From NCBI RefSeq assembly GCF_014196115.1, contig NZ_JACIDB010000003.1:186001-250000 (forward strand): a DNA stretch of 64,000 bases. The letters run 5' to 3'. The notes beneath the pieces were generated by a model that did not search any database, had not been told where the DNA came from, and saw nothing but the letters and a program-made list of their open reading frames with translations. This DNA comes from Sphingomonas aquatilis (GTDB lineage: Bacteria; Pseudomonadota; Alphaproteobacteria; Sphingomonadales; Sphingomonadaceae). Position numbers and translations under genes: made by a program. This document shows, piece by piece, positions 54,661 through 63,180 of the stretch; the first letter of the stretch is position 1; every line of letters begins with the position of its first letter.

Positions 54661-55389
54661 ATGACCCAAACGCCCACCCCACGCCCCCGTCTCGCCTTTC
54701 ACCACACGCCCGGTACCGGTCCGACGATCGTCTTCCTCCCCGGCTACGCCTCCGACATGACCGGCACCAAGGCGCTGGCGCTGGAGGCCTGGGCGGGCCG
54801 CACCGGCCGCGCCTTCCTGCGCTTCGATTACGGCGGCTGCGGCGTGAGCGAAGGCGACTTCGCCGACCAGACGCTTGCCGGCTGGCGCGACGATACGCTG
54901 GCGATGATCGACCAGATCGTCGCCGGACCGGTGGTGCTGGTCGGCTCGTCGATGGGCGGCTGGCTGATGCTGCTCGCCGCCAGGGCACGGCCCGATCGCG
55001 TGCGCGGCCTCGTCGGCATCGCGCCCGCCCCCGATTTCACTGACTGGGGTTTCACGCTCGACGAAAAAATGGCGATCCTGCAGCAGGGCAAGCTGGAGCG
55101 TGCCAACCCCTATGGCCCGGAACCGACGCTCTACACCCGTGCCTTCTTCCAGTCGGGCGAAGCCAACCGATTGATGTTCGGCACCATTCCCTTCGACGGT
55201 CCGGTGCGGCTGGTGCAGGGGCAAGCGGACCCCGACGTGCCGTGGCATCGCACCGTGCATCTGGCCGACCTGATCCGTTCAGCCGACGTGCAGACGTGGC
55301 TGGTCAAGGACGGCGACCACCGCCTGTCGCGCGACACCGACGTCGCGCTGATCGTCCGTGCGGTCGAGGACGTGCTGAGCCGCTTATGA
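54661..55389 (+). CDS. Alpha/beta hydrolase (carboxylesterase/thioesterase-like)
   Basis: A 242-residue serine hydrolase. The oxyanion-side motif is PTIVFLPGYASDM, the nucleophile elbow VGSSMGGWLM, the acid in QGQADPDVPW and the base in KDGDHRLS, giving a full Ser-Asp-His triad. FDYGGCGVSEGDF follows the second strand. The pattern fits the ABHD10-type mitochondrial and alphaproteobacterial thioesterase/depalmitoylase group, but the substrate is not proven. It overlaps the TPR gene downstream by four bases (ATGA). Confidence 0.87.
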   Translation: MTQTPTPRPRLAFHHTPGTGPTIVFLPGYASDMTGTKALALEAWAGRTGRAFLRFDYGGCGVSEGDFADQTLAGWRDDTLAMIDQIVAGPVVLVGSSMGGWLMLLAARARPDRVRGLVGIAPAPDFTDWGFTLDEKMAILQQGKLERANPYGPEPTLYTRAFFQSGEANRLMFGTIPFDGPVRLVQGQADPDVPWHRTVHLADLIRSADVQTWLVKDGDHRLSRDTDVALIVRAVEDVLSRL

Positions 55390-56156
55390 TCCTGTTGTTC
55401 GCCGCCGCCTTACAAGCCGCCACCGCCCAACCTGCCGATCCGAGGGAGGCGCGCTTCGACCGCTGCGTCGCGCTCGCCCGCACCGACCCCGCCGCCGCCC
55501 GTGCGGAAGCGGTCCGTTGGGGCGCCAGCGGCGGCGCCTGGTTCGCGCGCCAATGCGCCGGCCTCGCCTATACGCAGGAAGGCAATTTCCCCGCCGCCGC
55601 CGTCGAATTCGAAGCGGCGGCCAAGGCCGCGGAAACCGCGCACGACAAACGCGCTGCCAATTACCGCGCGCAGGCGGGCAATGCCTGGCTCGCGGCCGGT
55701 GACGTGCCCAAGGCGCGGTCCAACCTCGACACCGCGCTGATCGCGGGGACGCTGGAGGGGCTGGCGCTCGGCGAGGCACAGCTCGACCACGCCCGCGTGT
55801 TGGTCGCGGCCGGCGAGCCCGAGGGCGCGCGCCGCGATATCGACATGGCGCTCAAGACCGCGGGCGACGATCCGCTGGCGTGGCTGCTGTCCGCGACGCT
55901 GGCACGGCGCGAGGGCGACGTGATCCGCGCCAAGATGGACATCGCCGAGGCGCTGAAACGCTCCGCCGACGACGGCTCGGTGCAGCTCGAGGCGGGCAAT
56001 ATCGCCGCACTCGCCCGCGACGAGGCCGGCGCCCGCGCCGCCTGGGCCGAAGCCGCGCGCCTCGCCCCAAATGCGCCGGCGGGCAGGGAAGCCCGCGCCG
56101 CACTCGCCCAGTTCGGCGACGTGCCGGCGGCAAAGGCGGCACCGACAGGCCGCTGA
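55386..56156 (+). CDS. Exported tetratricopeptide-repeat protein
   Basis: A 256-residue protein. The short hydrophobic N-terminus (ILLFAAALQAATAQ) suggests export. The rest is alpha-helical, with TPR-like repeats: QCAGLAYTQEGNFPAAAVEFEAA, AQAGNAWLAAGDVPKARSNLDTAL and AGNIAALARDEAGARAAWAEAARL. Two cysteines near the N-terminus (FDRCVALA, ARQCAGLA) may pair if periplasmic. TPRs mediate protein contacts; the partner is unknown. ATGA overlap with the preceding hydrolase gene suggests they are made together. Confidence 0.8.
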   Translation: MILLFAAALQAATAQPADPREARFDRCVALARTDPAAARAEAVRWGASGGAWFARQCAGLAYTQEGNFPAAAVEFEAAAKAAETAHDKRAANYRAQAGNAWLAAGDVPKARSNLDTALIAGTLEGLALGEAQLDHARVLVAAGEPEGARRDIDMALKTAGDDPLAWLLSATLARREGDVIRAKMDIAEALKRSADDGSVQLEAGNIAALARDEAGARAAWAEAARLAPNAPAGREARAALAQFGDVPAAKAAPTGR

Positions 56157-56562
56157 CGCCAGCCCCACTCCGTCATGCAACAGAAGGGCTGATTGACGAT
56201 CCGCGTGGCCCTAAGTCCTCCCCCGCCAGGGGGAGGTGGCATGCCGAAGGCATGACGGAGGGGGAGGTAAGGGTGACGCTTCATCGCTCGAGACCGCCCT
56301 TTCCTCCCCCTCCGTCACCGCCTTCGTCGGCGACACCTCCCCCTGGCGGGGGAGCAACAAGGTCGCCACCCCCACTCCGTCACCCCGGACTTGTTCCGGG
56401 GTCCACTGCCCCGCGGGGGCAACGTCAAAGCCTCTTGCCGTCCCCCCGCCGCCCGGTGGACCCCGGACCGAGTTCGGGGTGACGAAGTGGCCCCCCTCGA
56501 CGGCACCGACGCCGTCCCTTACGCGTTGGGGCACGATCGTTCCCCAAGTCCAAGGGCAAGGC
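56157..56562. repeat. Intergenic repeats: short family C composite and family B element (56379-56483)
   Basis: No gene seen. 56216-56356 holds inverted CTCCCCCGCCAGGG / CCCTGGCGGGGGAG arms with GGCATGCCGAAGGCATGACG inside. 56379-56483 is a full 105-bp family B element (GTCACCCCGGACTTG to inverse). The promoter of gloA must lie in or after them. Confidence 0.75.
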
Positions 56563-57012
56563 ATGCATTACCTCCACACCATGATCCGCGTCAGCGATCC
56601 CGACGCGACGATCGCCTTCTTCAACGTGCTCGGCCTCCACGAAGTCCGTCGCATCGACAACGAGCAGGGCCGCTTCACGCTGATCTTCCTCGCGACGCCC
56701 GAAGACGCCAAGCTCGGCGAACGCCGCGCCGAGGTGGAGCTGACCTACAATTGGCCGGCACAGGACGGCAGCGCGCCCGAAAGCTACACCGGCGGCCGCA
56801 ACTTCGGTCACCTCGCCTATCGCGTCGACAATATCTACGACAGCTGCCAGGCGCTGATGGACCACGGCGTCACGATCAACCGCCCGCCGCGCGACGGAAA
56901 CATGGCGTTCGTGAAGACCCCCGACGGCATCTCGATCGAGCTGTTGCAGGCGGGCGATCCGCTGCCGTCGGCCGAGCCCTGGGCGTCGATGCCCAACACC
57001 GGCAGCTGGTAA
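56563..57012 (+). CDS. gloA: Lactoylglutathione lyase (glyoxalase I)-like
   Basis: Converts the hemithioacetal of methylglyoxal and glutathione to S-lactoylglutathione. The 149-residue VOC-fold protein has the four expected metal ligands: His5 ([10 protein letters not shown]), Glu in AEVELTYNW, His in NFGHLAYRV, and Glu in [20 protein letters not shown] and GRFTLIFLA match GloA. ATG 56563 has AAGGG upstream. gloB follows 4 bp downstream, so both steps of methylglyoxal detoxification are co-expressed. Confidence 0.93.
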   Translation: MHYLHTMIRVSDPDATIAFFNVLGLHEVRRIDNEQGRFTLIFLATPEDAKLGERRAEVELTYNWPAQDGSAPESYTGGRNFGHLAYRVDNIYDSCQALMDHGVTINRPPRDGNMAFVKTPDGISIELLQAGDPLPSAEPWASMPNTGSW

Positions 57013-57016
57013 CGCC

Positions 57017-57745
57017 ATGACGCTGGAGATCGTCCGCGTTCCCGTGCTCAGCGACAATTACGCCTGGCTGATCCATGACGATGCCAGCGGCGAGACGGTC
57101 GCGGTCGATCCCGGCGAGGCGGCGCCGGTGCAGGCTGCCGCCGCGCAGCGCGGCTGGCGGATCGATCAGGTGTGGACGACGCACTGGCACCCCGATCACG
57201 TCGGCGGCAACGAGGCGTTGCGGGCGGCGGGCGCCCGCATCACCGGTCCGGCGCGCGAGGCCGCGAAGATCCCGACGCTCGACGCGACGGTGGACGAAGG
57301 CGACGTAGTCCACATCGGCGGATCGGTCGCGCAGGTGCTGCACGTCCCCGGCCACACCGCCGGTCACATCGCCTTCCACCTCGCCGACGATCAGGCGATC
57401 TTCACCGGCGACACATTGTTCGCGCTCGGCTGCGGCCGGTTGTTCGAAGGCACGCCGGCAGAGATGTTCGCGAACATGCAGCGCTACGCCGCGCTGCCCG
57501 ACGCGACGCGCGTCTATTGCGGCCACGAATATACGCAGAGCAACGGCCGCTTCGCGCTCAGCGTCGAGCCGGACAATGCGGCGCTGGTCGAGCGGATGCG
57601 CGACATCGACGCGGCGCGCGCGGCCGGCGAGGCGACCGTGCCCACCACCATCGGTCTGGAGCGCGCGACCAACCCGTTCCTGCGGGCAGGGGATGCGGAC
57701 GAATTTGCCAAGCTGCGGGCCGGCAAGGACAATTTCAAAGGCTAA
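57017..57745 (+). CDS. gloB: Hydroxyacylglutathione hydrolase (glyoxalase II)
   Basis: Hydrolyses S-lactoylglutathione to D-lactate and glutathione. The 242-residue metallo-beta-lactamase-fold enzyme has the zinc motif TTHWHPDHVGG, the further ligands in VPGHTAGHIAF and FTGDTLFALGCGR, and CGHEYTQSN near residue 160. The C-terminal helical domain ends TNPFLRAGDADEFAKLR. SDNYAWLIHDD at the start is typical. It lies 4 bp after gloA. Confidence 0.96.
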   Translation: MTLEIVRVPVLSDNYAWLIHDDASGETVAVDPGEAAPVQAAAAQRGWRIDQVWTTHWHPDHVGGNEALRAAGARITGPAREAAKIPTLDATVDEGDVVHIGGSVAQVLHVPGHTAGHIAFHLADDQAIFTGDTLFALGCGRLFEGTPAEMFANMQRYAALPDATRVYCGHEYTQSNGRFALSVEPDNAALVERMRDIDAARAAGEATVPTTIGLERATNPFLRAGDADEFAKLRAGKDNFKG

Positions 57746-57774
57746 GACGTTTTACCCGGCGACAGGAGCGACAT

Positions 57775-58194
57775 ATGGCGATCAGGACACCCCTTGCGAT
57801 GGCGACGCTGCTGCTGGCGGCGGCCTGTGCCCAGACGCCGCAGCAACGCCTTGCCGCCGAACAGGACAGCGCCGCCGCGGCCAGCGGCTTGCAGAAGGAG
57901 CTCGCCGGCCTCACCCCCGGTCAGCCGATAGCGTGCATGCCGCGCTTCAACAATACGCAGGTCAAGGCGTTCGGCCCGACATTGGTCTATTCGGTCAGCC
58001 CTACGCTCAAATACCGCACCGATACGTCGGGCGGCTGCGAACGCGTCGCGCGCGGCGACATCCTCGTCACGCAAAGCCCGATGAGCCAGGCGTGCCAGGG
58101 CGATATCGCGACCACCGTCGACCAGGGATCGCGGATGATGTCGGGCAGTTGCTCGCTCGGTCCATTCGTCCGCTACGAACGGCGGGCACGATGA
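57775..58194 (+). CDS. Small exported Cys-containing protein of unknown function (pair member 1)
   Basis: A 139-residue protein with a signal segment (PLAMATLLLAAACAQ); AAAC may be a lipobox with Cys20. The mature part contains four further cysteines, enough for two disulfides: CMPRFN, GGCERVA, QACQGD and GSCSLG. QPIACMPRFNNTQVKAFGPTLVYSV is the most distinctive stretch. ATG 57775 has AGGAG upstream. It overlaps the next small gene by four bases, and the two proteins are weakly similar in layout. Unknown to me as a family. Confidence 0.75.
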   Translation: MAIRTPLAMATLLLAAACAQTPQQRLAAEQDSAAAASGLQKELAGLTPGQPIACMPRFNNTQVKAFGPTLVYSVSPTLKYRTDTSGGCERVARGDILVTQSPMSQACQGDIATTVDQGSRMMSGSCSLGPFVRYERRAR

Positions 58195-58553
58195 AGGCGC
58201 TGGCGTTGCTCACCCTCGCGCTGCCGCTGATGGCGGCCCGGTCGGACCCGCTTGCCGACCGCATCGCCGGGCAGCCGGCCGACTGCATCTCGCTGTCGAG
58301 CACCAACGGCCCGGAGATCGTCGATGCGCACACCATCCTCTATCGCCAGGGCGCGGGCCGCACGGTGTGGAAGACGGGGCCGGTCGGCGCCTGCCCGTCG
58401 CTCGCGCCGCTCAACACGTTGATCGTCGACGTATGGGGCGGGCAACTCTGCCGCAACGACCGCTTCCGCGTGCTGACGCCGGGTACGTCGATCCCCTCGG
58501 CCTATTGCCGCTTCACCCGCTTCACGCCCTATACGCTGCCGGAAAAGCGCTGA
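58191..58553 (+). CDS. Small exported Cys-containing protein of unknown function (pair member 2)
   Basis: A 120-residue protein starting in an ATGA overlap with the preceding gene. The signal peptide is ALALLTLALPLMAARS. The mature part has four cysteines (PADCISLS, GACPSLA, GQLCRND, AYCRFTRF). It shares with its neighbour the order of a Cys near the start, a hydrophobic strand ending in a basic residue, and paired C-terminal cysteines, so the two may be ancient paralogues. No named family recognised. Confidence 0.75.
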   Translation: MKALALLTLALPLMAARSDPLADRIAGQPADCISLSSTNGPEIVDAHTILYRQGAGRTVWKTGPVGACPSLAPLNTLIVDVWGGQLCRNDRFRVLTPGTSIPSAYCRFTRFTPYTLPEKR

Positions 58554-58566
58554 TTCACCTGTAGAC

Positions 58567-58648
58567 GTCACCCCAGCGCAGGCTGGGGTCATTCGCGGCT
58601 CCTGCCGCGCGTCTCAACCGAACGATCCCAGCCTATGCCGGGATGACG
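58567..58648. repeat. Palindromic repeat arms between small exported protein and VOC gene
   Basis: GTCACCCCAGCGCAGGCTGG (a small hairpin by itself) and GATCCCAGCCTATGCCGGGA face each other. The GTCA/TGAC ends mark it as another member of the palindromic repeat group. Confidence 0.6.
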
Positions 58649-58706
58649 GCCGGATCGGATGATGGCGACGCTGGCACCGGCACCACGATCCCCCTATCGT
58701 GCTGGC

Positions 58707-59138
58707 ATGATACGCCCGTTCCACCTCGCCTTTCCCGTCCACGATCTTGCCGCCGCGCGCGCCTTCTACGGCGGCACCCTGGGCTGCGCGGAGGGCCGGT
58801 CGAGCGATGCCTGGATCGATTTTGACCTGTACGGCCATCAGATCGTCGCCCACCTCGATCCCGCGGCGCGCGCGGTGCGGGTCGAAAATGCCGTCGACGG
58901 CCATGACGTGCCGGTCCCGCATTTCGGCGTCGTGCTGACCATGCCGGACTGGGAAGCCCTGCGCGACCGCCTCGTCGCGGCGGGCACGCAGTTCGGCATC
59001 GCCCCGCATGTGCGCTTCGTCGGCCAACCGGGCGAGCAGGCGACGATGTTCTTCTACGACCCATCAGGCAACGCGCTGGAGTTCAAGGCGTTTGCCGACG
59101 ACGCGATGCTGTTTGCCACCACGAAGGACCCCGCATGA
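58707..59138 (+). CDS. VOC-family (glyoxalase/dioxygenase-fold) protein
   Basis: A 143-residue protein. [28 protein letters not shown] is the VOC first module with a metal-ligand His, [11 protein letters not shown] gives the second ligand, and [15 protein letters not shown] contains the final Glu. [11 protein letters not shown] starts the second module. Related proteins are annotated as glyoxalase or extradiol-dioxygenase-like; the substrate cannot be told. It overlaps the next gene by four bases (ATGA). Confidence 0.87.
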   Translation: MIRPFHLAFPVHDLAAARAFYGGTLGCAEGRSSDAWIDFDLYGHQIVAHLDPAARAVRVENAVDGHDVPVPHFGVVLTMPDWEALRDRLVAAGTQFGIAPHVRFVGQPGEQATMFFYDPSGNALEFKAFADDAMLFATTKDPA

Positions 59139-59437
59139 CCGCGCCGATCGAGATCAACATCCCCCACCAGCTCGGCAAGCAGGGCGTGCGTGACCGGCTG
59201 GACGGCGGCATCGGCAAGATCGGCCGGCTGATCCCCGGCGGCGCGCAGGTCGATCACCGGTGGGAGGGCGACACGATGCACTTCACCGTCGGCGCGATGG
59301 GCCAGCAGATCGGCTGCCGCGCCACCGTGTCGGACAGCAACGTCCACGCGATCGTCGACCTGCCCGGCTTTCTGGGCCTGTTCGCCGGCAAGATCCGCGA
59401 CGTCATCCAACAGGAAGCACCCAAGCTGCTGAAGTAG
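59135..59437 (+). CDS. Polyhydroxyalkanoic acid system family protein
   Basis: A 100-residue protein of the PHA_gran_rgn family (PF09650 type). It has [20 protein letters not shown], the beta part [23 protein letters not shown], and the C-terminal helix [15 protein letters not shown]. Family members occur near polyhydroxyalkanoate genes, but also widely in proteobacteria without them; no PHA gene is nearby here. A role in granule or lipid-related regulation is therefore uncertain. Confidence 0.85.
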   Translation: MTAPIEINIPHQLGKQGVRDRLDGGIGKIGRLIPGGAQVDHRWEGDTMHFTVGAMGQQIGCRATVSDSNVHAIVDLPGFLGLFAGKIRDVIQQEAPKLLK

Positions 59438-59918
59438 AAAAACTCCTCCCCCGCCAGGGGAGGGGGACCGTTCGGCATCAGCCGAATGGTGGAGGGGGAG
59501 GTAAACGGCGCACCGCTTTGTCACGCGTGCCGCTTACCTCCCCCTCCGTCACCGCTACGCGGTGCCACCTCCCCCTGGCGGGGGAGGACCGGGATCACCT
59601 CATGTGCCGCTTGTCGAGCTTCCGCGCCAAGGTCCGCCGGTGCATCCCCAGCCGCCGTCCGTCATGACTTAGGGCTTTGCTGGCCCCCGCCGTCACCGCC
59701 GCCGAAAGTCCTCCCCCGCCAGGGGGAGGTGGCGCGCCGAAGGCGTGACGGAGGGGGAGGTTAGCGGTCCGCGTCACGTGGAAGCGCAACTGCTGCCTCC
59801 CCCTCACCACTCGGCTTACGCCGACCGGTCCCACGCATCGGTCGACCAAGCCCCCGGCATGATCGTCAACGGCTGGCGGCCGTTGATCCCGATGCCCCCT
59901 GGCGGGGGAGGACCGGGA
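59438..59918. repeat. Intergenic repeats with a duplicated regA 3' end (59571-59657)
   Basis: No intact gene seen. Two family C-type inverted elements are arranged in tandem (59443-59590 and 59707-59912; arms CTCCCCCGCCAGGG / CCCTGGCGGGGGAG). 59571-59657 repeats 59895-59981, at an offset of 324 bases and with few changes. It therefore contains a second copy of the last 15 or so codons and the stop of the regA-like gene (RTLARKLDKRHM), now separated from the gene. Confidence 0.8.
59571..59657 (-). pseudogene. Detached duplicate of the 3' end of the RegA-like gene
   Basis: On the minus strand it reads GRRLGMHRRTLARKLDKRHMR and stop, equal to the C-terminus of the intact regulator 324 bases away except for the last residue. 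The copy extends into the shared repeat arm (CCCCCTGGCGGGGGAGG). It is a fragment without the receiver domain. Confidence 0.8.
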
Positions 59919-60455
59919 TCACCCCATATGCCGCTTGTCGAGCTTCCGCGCCAACGTCCGCCGGTGCATGCCCAGCCGCCGCGCTGCTTCCGAAATGTTG
60001 AAGTCCACGTCGGCCAGCGTCTGGTGGATATGCTCCCATTCCAGCGTCTTGATCGACGTCGGCGGGGCAGGGGCGATCGTCGCGTCGGCATCGCCTTCGA
60101 CGCGCGCGAACGCCGCCTCGATATCGTCGGTATTGGCGGGCTTGGTCAGATAGTTGGTCGCGCCCAGCTTGATCGCCTCCACCGCGGTCGCGATGCTGGC
60201 GAAGCCGGTGAGGACGACGATCTTGATCCCCGGATCGAGCGCATGCAGCGCCGCGACGCAGGTGAGGCCCGATGCGCCGCCCAGCCGCAGGTCGACCACC
60301 GCATGGTCGGGCTTGAACGCCGTCGCCGTCGCCTCCAGCGTGTCCGGCCCGTCGATCATCGCGACCGCATAGCCGCGCCGCTCGAACGATCGGCCCAGCG
60401 TGCGCGCGAAATTGGCGTCGTCCTCGACGATCAGCAGGCGGCGGGCCTCGCTCAT
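59919..60455 (-). CDS. regA: Response regulator of the RegA/ActR/PrrA family
   Basis: A 178-residue global redox regulator. The receiver has LLIVEDDANFARTLGRSF, the phosphoacceptor in AVVDLRLGGASGL (Asp55 region), a Thr in VLTGFASIATAVEAI and Lys in YLTKPA. A Pro-containing linker (ATIAPAPPTSIKTLEWEHI) is followed by the Fis-type HTH NISEAARRLGMHRRTLARKL, very conserved in this family. RegA-type regulators control respiration, carbon and nitrogen genes in response to redox state. It overlaps the sensor gene by four bases. Its 3' end lies inside a duplicated repeat region. Confidence 0.93.
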   Translation of the reverse strand: MSEARRLLIVEDDANFARTLGRSFERRGYAVAMIDGPDTLEATATAFKPDHAVVDLRLGGASGLTCVAALHALDPGIKIVVLTGFASIATAVEAIKLGATNYLTKPANTDDIEAAFARVEGDADATIAPAPPTSIKTLEWEHIHQTLADVDFNISEAARRLGMHRRTLARKLDKRHMG

Positions 60456-61732
60456 CCGCGCGCCTCCAGCGCCAGGCTGGCGATGGGTAGCCGCAGCACC
60501 GTCTCCGCGCCGCCCTCCGCCCGGTTGCGCGCTTGCAACGTGCCGCCCAGCGTCCGCAGTACGTTCGTCGCGAGGAACAGACCCAGCCCCGCGCCGCGCC
60601 GCGCCTTGCTGGTGTTGTACGGCCGCCCCAGGCTGTCCAGCACCTGCGGGGGAAAGCCGCTGCCGTCATCCTGTACCGTCAGCACCAGCATCGCCTCCTC
60701 CATCCGCGCCGTCAGCGCGATCCGCACCGCCCCCGCCTCGACTGCATTGTCGAGCAGGTTGGTCAGCGCCTGCCCCAGCGCGCGATCGGCCACGATCGGC
60801 GTATCGTCGGACAACGCATCGTGGAAGGCGACGGTGCCCGGCCACGCGTCGATCAGCTGGCGCAGGAACCGGCGCACCGTCGTGCGTTCGGGCGCGACGC
60901 CGGTCACCTCACCCGCGGCGAACAGGATGCCCGACACGATCGTCTTGCAGCGCATCACCTCGGCCTGCATCTCCGCGACTTCGGCGGCGAGGCGGGGATC
61001 GTGCGTGACGGCCGGATCGGCTTTCCAGTCGCCCAGCAGCACCGCGATCGACGCCAGCGGCGTACCCAGTTCATGCGCCGCGCCGCTGGCCAGCAGGCCC
61101 ATGCGCACGATCTGGTCCTCCTCGGCGGCGCGGCGACTGAGGTCGGCGAGATAGGCGTCGCGCTCGCGCAGATTGGCGGCGATCCGCGTCACGAACAGCA
61201 CCAGCAGCACCGCGGCGAGCACGAAATTGCACCACAGCGCCAGCACATAAACCGGCGACAGATGCGTCGCGAACCATGGCGGCAACGCCAGCGGCGGGCT
61301 GACCGCGGCAACCACGGCAAAGGCGACGGCAGTAAACCCGACCAGCGCCCAGCTCGACCAGGCATGCAGCAGCACCGCGCCCATCACGACCTGCAACAGG
61401 TACAACGACACGAACGGATTGTTCGCGCCGCCCGACAGATACAGCTGCACCGACAGCGCGAAGACGTCGCACACCAAGGTGCCGAACAGCTGGAAATTGG
61501 TGACCGGCCAATGCGGATGCCCCAGCCACGTCATGACGTTCAGCATCACGAGCCCGGCCAGCACGACGAACATCTGCGCGATCGGCAGCGTGATGCCGAA
61601 GCCGTAATGCACCGTCAGGATCGTCGCGAGCTGCCCGCCCACCGCCATCCAGCGCAACAGCACCAGCTGCCGCATATTGCGCGCCGCGGCATCGTCAGGC
61701 GCAGGCGGTGGCAGGCGGACGGCATGGCTCAT
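60452..61732 (-). CDS. regB: Redox sensor histidine kinase of the RegB/ActS/PrrB family
   Basis: A 426-residue membrane sensor with about six helices in residues 25-185. The quinone-sensing loop GGANNPF lies at 101-107, matching the RegB GGxxNPF motif. The H-box SGAAHELGTPLAS carries His220. Cys262 in EVMRCKTIV sits at the place of the redox-active Cys of RegB. NLLDNAVEAG and GAGLGLFLATNV are N- and G-boxes. Start at 61732; the upstream in-frame stretch is repeat DNA. Coupled to regA by an ATGA overlap. Confidence 0.92.
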   Translation of the reverse strand: MSHAVRLPPPAPDDAAARNMRQLVLLRWMAVGGQLATILTVHYGFGITLPIAQMFVVLAGLVMLNVMTWLGHPHWPVTNFQLFGTLVCDVFALSVQLYLSGGANNPFVSLYLLQVVMGAVLLHAWSSWALVGFTAVAFAVVAAVSPPLALPPWFATHLSPVYVLALWCNFVLAAVLLVLFVTRIAANLRERDAYLADLSRRAAEEDQIVRMGLLASGAAHELGTPLASIAVLLGDWKADPAVTHDPRLAAEVAEMQAEVMRCKTIVSGILFAAGEVTGVAPERTTVRRFLRQLIDAWPGTVAFHDALSDDTPIVADRALGQALTNLLDNAVEAGAVRIALTARMEEAMLVLTVQDDGSGFPPQVLDSLGRPYNTSKARRGAGLGLFLATNVLRTLGGTLQARNRAEGGAETVLRLPIASLALEARG

Positions 61733-62123
61733 AGCCCCGTGGTAGCGCGCGCCGCCCCGCCCGTCATCCCGGCGTAGGGAAACGGCCGGAACGCACGCCC
61801 CAAGCAATCCGTCACCCCGGACTCGTTCCGGGGTCCACCGTGCCGCACGGGAACGGCCTGAGCCTCCAGCGCCCCCCTCGCCGCAGAGTGGACCCCGGAC
61901 CAAGTCCGGGGTGACGGGGTGGGCGGGGAAACGCCCCACACGGCCGCCAGCCGACAAGAGCCGCCGTACGAGCTGTATGTCCTACGCCGCCACCCGGTCC
62001 CACCCACCCACTGCGTCACCCCGGACTTGGTCCGGGGTCCACCCCGCCACACGGGGATGGCCAGAGCCTCCAACTCCCCCGCGCCGCAGAAACCCCGCAG
62101 CAACGGAGCAAACGCCCCCCCCC
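61733..62123. repeat. Intergenic region with family B element (61811-61915) and a half-copy
   Basis: No gene seen. 61811-61915 is a complete 105-bp family B element. 62015 to about 62050 repeats its left end (GTCACCCCGGACTTGG, GGGGTCCACC). The regB promoter should lie in the first 80 bp, but none is evident. Confidence 0.8.
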
Positions 62124-63176
62124 TCAGAACCGCCAGTCGACCCTCTCCGTCTCGCCCTTGCAGATCCCGCGCAACGCCGCCCACTCGCGCGCGTCCAGCG
62201 CAGGCGTATACACCGCGCCCTTCACGACGCTCGCCCGGAACCGCTTCGCCCGGTCCGCGGACATCGGATGGCTGGCGATATAAGCGAACATCCGCTCCGT
62301 CCCGCCCGCGCCCTTGCCCAGCCGGTCGAAGAAGCGCGCGGTCGGCACCGGCGACAGCTTGGCGTCGCGCAGCATCTCGATCGCCCGGCCATCGGCGCGC
62401 GCCTCCGCATCGCGCGAATAAGCGGTGGCGAGCAGCGCGTTGGTATAGCCGCCGACATGCCCCTCCATCCCGCCGAGCAGGACGGACAGACCCATCTGCC
62501 GCAGCAGCGATTCCATCACGTCGCGCCCGCGGACGTGGCCGATCTCATGCGCGATCACGCCCGCCACCTCGTCGGGCGATTGCGCCGCCTGGATCAGCCC
62601 GTCGAACACCACGATCCGCCCGCCGGGCAGCGTCACCGCATTGACCATCGGCAGTTTGACGACATGCACCTCCAGCGTGCGATCGTCGGGGTCGATGCGC
62701 TGCACCAGCGTCGCCAGCGCGGCGCGTCCGGCGGGATCGGAACAGCCCTTGCGACCGAAATCGCCCATCATCACGTCGCCAAGCCGCTGTTCGGCCGAGG
62801 CGGGGATCAGCCGCGCGAGCAGGGCAGGGGTGCGCAGGACGACGACCACGACGATGGCCGCCAGCACCGCAAAGACGCCGACCGCGCGCCACAGCCCCAG
62901 CCGGTCGACCCAGCGGCCGTAGCGATGCGCGCCCGGCAGCGCCGCGGCCAGTTCGGCCGGCACCGCGCCGTCGAAGGTGATGCGCCAGCCCGGGTGCCCC
63001 TTGCGCCCGAAGCTCGCATGGCCAGCGTCGCCGTCGCCCGGCGTCAGCTCGGCGAACGGCACCCGCACGCCGGCCTGCCCGTCGTCCACCAGCGTGAAGC
63101 CATCGCCCTCGGCGACCAGCTCCACCCGGCGGCGCAGCGCGGTGACGCCGTCGTAATGCCAGACGCCTGCGCGCAT
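62124..63176 (-). CDS. M48-family metalloprotease
   Basis: A 350-residue protein. The N-terminal 95 residues form a cytoplasmic-looking beta domain (WHYDGVTALRRRVELVAEGDGF). A membrane helix follows (AVGVFAVLAAIVVVVVL), then the M48 protease domain with the zinc site VAGVIAHEIGHVRGRD and the third ligand in SRDAEARADGRAIEML. SHPMSADRAKRF is the conserved C-terminal block. The topology places the catalytic part in the periplasm. It lies 4 bp after the DUF898 gene; the two are a recurring pair in proteobacteria. Confidence 0.9.
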   Translation of the reverse strand: MRAGVWHYDGVTALRRRVELVAEGDGFTLVDDGQAGVRVPFAELTPGDGDAGHASFGRKGHPGWRITFDGAVPAELAAALPGAHRYGRWVDRLGLWRAVGVFAVLAAIVVVVVLRTPALLARLIPASAEQRLGDVMMGDFGRKGCSDPAGRAALATLVQRIDPDDRTLEVHVVKLPMVNAVTLPGGRIVVFDGLIQAAQSPDEVAGVIAHEIGHVRGRDVMESLLRQMGLSVLLGGMEGHVGGYTNALLATAYSRDAEARADGRAIEMLRDAKLSPVPTARFFDRLGKGAGGTERMFAYIASHPMSADRAKRFRASVVKGAVYTPALDAREWAALRGICKGETERVDWRF

Positions 63177-63180
63177 GGGG

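Noticed and set aside
59445..59850. Small open frames in the repeat region before regA
   Set aside because: They translate repeat arms; the only protein-like part is the duplicated regA tail, reported as a fragment.
61733..61957. N-terminal extension of the RegB-like kinase
   Set aside because: It reads through a family B repeat (peptides such as VTPDLVRGP are translated repeat arms).
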